Origin: Sipunculus nudus
Lineage: Eukaryota; Annelida; Sipuncula; Golfingiida; Sipunculidae
Assembly: GCA_026874595.1 (NCBI GenBank)
Contig: CM049319.1
Span: 67,299,917-67,363,916, forward strand
Length of the DNA: 64,000 nucleotides
Direction of reading: 5' to 3'
Shown here piece by piece: positions 60,691 to 64,000 of the stretch (its first letter is position 1; each line of letters starts with the position of its first letter). The notes beneath the pieces are model-generated. The model made no database searches. It was not told the origin of the DNA and was given only the letters and a program-made list of their open reading frames with translations. The translations under genes were made by a program, and so were the position numbers.

Positions 60691-61180
60691 CCGATTATAC
60701 AATCGCTGAATTTATGTGTAAATGGTATGTGCCTCTGTTATGTCCACCTAGTAAACGGCAGGTTTTAAAACATACAGTTTCTTCATGTAATTTCAATACG
60801 ATACAATATAGATCATCAAATTAGATGTGTCAGCAAGGTCAAATATGCATTACCTTTATTCTCCATCAAATGTTAGAAAGCGCCACTCTTCAGAATAATG
60901 TTTAATCATCCATATCCACAAGCAAGATGTCAAAGCCTCGAGAAGCTGAAACTTGCCACGAACACAGTCAGGAAGGTTTGGCCTGTCGTCACCCGTGATC
61001 GTCGTCGTCGCCCCATTTAATTTTCAATACTTCATACCAATATCTCAGAAAAATCTGAAAACCGTTGATTGATTCTTCAAGGTCAAATAAGCCGTAATAT
61101 ATATATTTTTGTGACAGCTGTAAATTTTGAAATACTCAATATATTTTTCTTGGAAATTTACCCTCGATTTGTTTCAGCAA
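59048..61180. repeat. 2.13-kb tandem duplication, unit 1
   Basis: Starts at 'gacttatttaaataaac'. Contains, in order, a (TA)n tract (59081-59140), single-copy-like sequence, a poly-C run (59855-59868), a 21-bp minisatellite (59966-60330), a (CT)n tract (60650-60683) and a closing segment to 61180. No conserved gene. The minus-strand frame 59749-60315 is minisatellite-derived. Confidence 0.95.
59966..60330. repeat. 21-bp minisatellite (same family as 49585-51180)
   Basis: Units like AACATCGGAATAACACCGGGT; the last few are nearly perfect, the outer ones are diverged. Confidence 0.9.
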
Positions 61181-61212
61181 GACTTATTTAAATAAACTAT
61201 CTAACAAATGGG

Positions 61213-61278
<66 letters not shown>

Positions 61279-62777
61279 TTGTATTTCATCAGGTCTTTTA
61301 GGTTAAAATCTTTCTTTTTGTATTTTAAAGGCGGTAAATGTCATTGTAAATAAACTATATCTGTTATATATAGAGGGTGAGGGAAGTTCCCTGCCATGAC
61401 TACTGTTTATGTCACACGTTCAACTGATCTTCTATAAAGACAGTTAAGAAAACAATATATGCAATCTGAATTTATGAAATTAATTGCAGGTTAGTAAATT
61501 TTTCTGAAATAAAATTGCGAGAAGTGCAGAAAAAAATCCATGATTTTAAAGCTTTATAAAATGCAGTAAATTCATGAATTAATTGATCCTTATTTCAGCT
61601 GTTTTCCCCAGTATCACCTGGTTAATGGTTATACAGTTTACCTGACACAGTGTCACAATATTGCTCTTGACACAGCGCTTTATCTTGATCTATTGTTTAG
61701 AAGCTTTAGTTTTTTCCTCTCCCTCGGGAGTGTAAAGTGATCGTGCATGCAGGCTGATAACCAATTTTAAGGCCAATTGATTTCATTGTTGTGTAATATG
61801 GCACAAATGTCAATGGTCGTCATTATCATACAAAGCTTGTCTAAACCGAGCCGCTGTTTGACGTGTTACGGCATATTTATTCGTCAGTTTAAATTACAGT
61901 CATAGATAAATTTGTCTGTATCCTGTTCTACCACATGGGGTCCACTCAAACCCATTTGTGTTTCGATGTGTTCCGATGTGTAACGGATGCCCCCCCCCCC
62001 CCCCCGAAGTGTACCGATGTCCCCCAGATTGTACGGCCCTGATTCCGCAAGTTTGATCATGCTCCTCAACATGCTCCCAGGAAACATTATTACTGGCAAA
62101 TATCGGAATAAAACAGTTTAACATCAAAATAACACCGGTTAATATCGGAAAAACACTGAATAATATCCATATAACAACGGGTAACATCGGAATAAAACCG
62201 AGTAAGATCGCAATTAAACCGGGTAACATCGATATAATACCGGGAAACATAGGAATAATTCCGGTAAACATCGGGATAACACCGTTAAACATGGCAATAA
62301 CACAGGGTAACATCGCAATAACCTCGGGTAACATCGGAATAACACCGGGTAACATCGGAATAACACCGGGTAACATCGGAATAACACCAGGTAACATTGG
62401 AATTACACCGTGAATTATCGAAATAACATCGGGGAAACATTGGTGTAACATCGTGATTACGGCTGCGTAACATGATTAACATCGATGTGACTTGTCCTTT
62501 ACAGTGTCTGTACTAAGCAGAGAAATATACATTATGGTTAAAAACAGCAGATGTTTATATTATTGTTCATGAAATCATTTATTGATTCACCCAAATAAGA
62601 GAGTTTGTTTTTTTCAGCTGTCACGGGGGATTGTCTTCAATCATTTACAATACATCATGAATAGAGGCTAGATTAGAACCCTACTGATTTTTATAGAAAC
62701 GTATATAATATTTAATCTAAGATACGGTAATCAGAATTTGTAATTGTGCATTATAAATGTAATCATAGTTTCTTATC

Positions 62778-62826
<49 letters not shown>

Positions 62827-63316
62827 CCGATTATACAATCGCTGAATTTATGTGTAAATGGTATGTGCCTCTGTTATGTCCACCTAGTAAACGGCAGGTT
62901 TTAAAACATACAGTTTCTTCATGTAATTTCAATACGATACAATATAGATCATCAAATTAGATGTGTCAGCAAGGTCAAATATGCATTACCTTTATTCTCC
63001 ATCAAATGTTAGAAAGCGCCACTCTTCAGAATAATGTTTAATCATCCATATCCACAAGCAAGATGTCAAAGCCTCGAGAAGCTGAAACTTGCCACGAACA
63101 CAGTCAGGAAGGTTTGGCCTGTCGTCACCCGTGATCGTCGTCGTCGCCCCATTTAATTTTCAATACTTCATACCAATATCTCAGAAAAATCTGAAAACCG
63201 TTGATTGATTCTTCAAGGTCAAATAAGCCGTAATATATATATTTTTGTGACAGCTGTAAATTTTGAAATACTCAATATATTTTTCTTGGAAATTTACCCT
63301 CGATTTGTTTCAGCAA
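61181..63316. repeat. 2.13-kb tandem duplication, unit 2
   Basis: Near-identical to unit 1 over its full length; differences I see are tract lengths in (TA)n, poly-C and (CT)n, and a substitution (gatcatgc in unit 1 near 59604, gatcgtgc here near 61740). Unit 2 and unit 3 share the G. Confidence 0.95.
62098..62465. repeat. 21-bp minisatellite, copy inside unit 2
   Basis: Same order of unit variants as at 59966-60330. Confidence 0.9.
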
Positions 63317-63348
63317 GACTTATTTAAATAAACTATCTAACAAATGGG

Positions 63349-63420
<72 letters not shown>

Positions 63421-64000
63421 TTGTATTTCATCAGGTCTTTTAGGTTAAAATCTTTCTTTTTGTATTTTAAAGGCGGTAAATGTCATTGTAAATAAACTAT
63501 ATCTGTTATATATAGAGGGTGAGGGAAGTTCCCTGCCATGACTACTGTTTATGTCACACGTTCAACTGATCTTCTATAAAGACAGTTAAGAAAACAATAT
63601 ATGCAATCTGAATTTATGAAATTAATTGCAGGTTAGTAAATTTTTCTGAAATAAAATTGCGAGAAGTGCAGAAAAAAATCCATGATTTTAAAGCTTTATA
63701 AAATGCAGTAAATTCATGAATTAATTGATCCTTATTTCAGCTGTTTTCCCCAGTATCACCTGGTTAATGGTTATACAGTTTACCTGACACAGTGTCACAA
63801 TATTGCTCTTGACACAGCGCTTTATCTTGATCTATTGTTTAGAAGCTTTAGTTTTTTCCTCTCCCTCGGGAGTGTAAAGTGATCGTGCATGCAGGCTGAT
63901 AACCAATTTTAAGGCCAATTGATTTCATTGTTGTGTAATATGGCACAAATGTCAATGGTCGTCATTATCATACAAAGCTTGTCTAAACCGAGCCGCTGTT
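63317..64000. repeat. 2.13-kb tandem duplication, unit 3 (cut by window end)
   Basis: Repeats the first ~684 bp of units 1 and 2 and runs out of the window, so the array is at least 2.3 copies. Confidence 0.95.

Overview
This is a eukaryotic, intron-containing, AT-rich and heavily repetitive window. A marine invertebrate, most plausibly a mollusc, is my best guess. The reasons are the kinds of interspersed repeat, the many long (TA)n, (CT)n and poly-C tracts, the tRNA-derived SINE heads, the LINE and Ty3/gypsy element, and the lack of any prokaryotic gene organisation. The species is inference; nothing in the sequence names it.

Layout. 1-1022: 234-bp satellite. 1.0-7.1 kb: mostly single-copy AT-rich DNA with a tRNA-derived SINE head, a duplicated interspersed repeat and a candidate small two-exon gene on the minus strand (5651-6658) with a GC-rich, CRE-containing upstream region. 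7.5-10.25 kb: tandem array of ~800-bp units. 11.2-12.3 kb: candidate 3' exons of another minus-strand gene. 12.7-16.5 kb: a ~215-bp array that runs straight into a 138-bp satellite. 19.05-21.56 kb: 18-bp minisatellite, open in several frames. 25.6-29.3 kb: subrepeat-bearing element followed by a degenerate LINE. 32.6-43.7 kb: the most interesting part, described below. 48-52 kb: 16-bp and 21-bp minisatellites and an inverted copy of the 25.6-kb repeat. 54.6-56.7 kb: LINE fragment and nested repeats with tRNA-like heads. 58.5-64 kb: C-rich degenerate repeats, then a 2.13-kb tandem duplication that leaves the window unfinished.

Central observation. A 10.29-kb LTR retrotransposon (33061-43349; 226-bp LTRs differing at 6 sites; 4-bp AAAC target duplication) is inserted into the coding sequence of a minus-strand gene. 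If the element and one AAAC copy are set aside, the reading frame runs without interruption from 43670 to 32601. Its product is a double-cupin protein whose C-terminal half clearly resembles ectoine synthase (EctC), an enzyme known mainly from bacteria. This copy of the gene is therefore interrupted by a young transposon.

The element has gag (CCHC knuckle), then pol in the -1 frame behind a textbook slippery heptamer and a potential pseudoknot. Pol domains run protease, RT, RNase H, integrase. A third coding region lies between pol and the 3' LTR; it encodes a Cys/His zinc-finger-like segment and, after one in-frame TAG, a TatD-family metal-dependent nuclease with all its signature residues. 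Pol also carries one in-frame TAA, so this copy looks non-autonomous or recently inactivated.
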